Source: Corydoras sp. C115 (Eukaryota; Chordata; Actinopteri; Siluriformes; Callichthyidae). Taken from it: a DNA stretch of 64,000 nucleotides. Under the pieces are notes generated by a model. The model ran no database searches. It was not told the DNA's origin and worked only from the letters and a program-made list of their open reading frames with translations. The DNA is taken from the NCBI GenBank assembly GCA_019802505.1, contig JAFMOC010000003.1, forward strand, positions 9,353,001-9,417,000. Direction: 5' to 3'. Below are positions 63,687 to 64,000 of this stretch, one piece after another (the stretch's first letter is position 1; each line of letters opens with the position of its first letter). A program made the position numbers and the translations under genes.

Positions 63687-64000
63687 CTAGTAGTAACCAG
63701 TGTAAAAGAGGACTTGCTAAAGACACTGTACAAGGTTTCTGTAGAAAATCTAAATCATACGATTAACATTATTATCACACACAGATACATCAAACAGAAT
63801 GAAAAAGAACTTCCACAGTGTACACTACAATAATATTGTAGCAAAATTAACCAAAATTAAGTACCGTAAAAAGTGTAATGGGTTGAATTTACATCACACA
63901 TTATTTTAAGTACACAGACACCACCAGTATGTTTGGAGATGAAGGGAGGAAACTGGAGACCACAGCTGAGAGAGATCCAGTTTCAAATCCTTTGGCAGGA
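63687..64000. other. No recognised feature
   Basis: AT-rich edge of the window; no repeat or coding recognised. Confidence 0.4.

Overview
The window is vertebrate nuclear DNA, almost certainly from a teleost fish. The evidence is the density of (CA)n, (TA)n and GACA/GATA microsatellites, Tc1-type transposons with about 213-bp inverted repeats, L2-type LINEs with the typical 3' end, chromovirus-type Ty3/gypsy elements, a gamma/epsilon-type endogenous retrovirus, and more than ten copies of one tRNA-derived SINE. An otophysan fish (catfish, characin or knifefish group) is a guess. There are no bacterial features, CRISPR arrays or rRNA genes, and no complete host gene. The best host-gene signals are two phase-compatible candidate exons near the left edge (109-180 and 2810-2867); the rest reads as intron or intergenic DNA filled by transposons.

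Layout. 1-14 kb: SINEs, a decayed Tc1 element with a SINE inside it, a SCAN-like gag fossil, two more Tc1 fossils and a possible solo LTR. 14.4-16.0 kb: a near-intact Tc1 element whose transposase has one late stop. 17.5-18.8 kb: an RTE/Rex-type LINE 3' end and an unclassified repeat. 19.5-25.9 kb: a complete but dead endogenous retrovirus on the minus strand, with both LTRs and a 5-bp target duplication, no env, a mutated protease and an unusual leader of repeated hairpins. 28-35 kb: old L2, gypsy-integrase and LINE-endonuclease fossils and coding-derived minisatellites. 38.8-40.4 kb: a second Tc1 copy with a full-length transposase. 40.9-45.7 kb: a young gypsy element with an apparent -1 frameshift site and two internal deletions. 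47.2 kb: a clean solo LTR. 49.9-59.7 kb: a multi-level nest in which a SINE is split by an LTR element, the LTR is split by an L2 LINE, and the interior holds two inverted copies of another LINE, one of them split by a third LTR element. 60.1-63.7 kb: a second gypsy element that has lost its 5' LTR, gag and protease but kept reverse transcriptase, integrase, chromodomain and 3' LTR.

How the parts relate. Autonomous elements present or recently active are the Tc1 family (339-codon open transposase, near-perfect inverted repeats) and the 40.9-kb gypsy family (two identical 277-bp LTR segments). The SINE copies carry 13-bp target duplications of the LINE-driven kind, so they were presumably moved by a LINE partner. 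Target duplications of 5 bp at five LTR insertions (CCACC, CTCTG, AATAC, CAATT, ATTTG) let much of the insertion order be read from the sequence alone.
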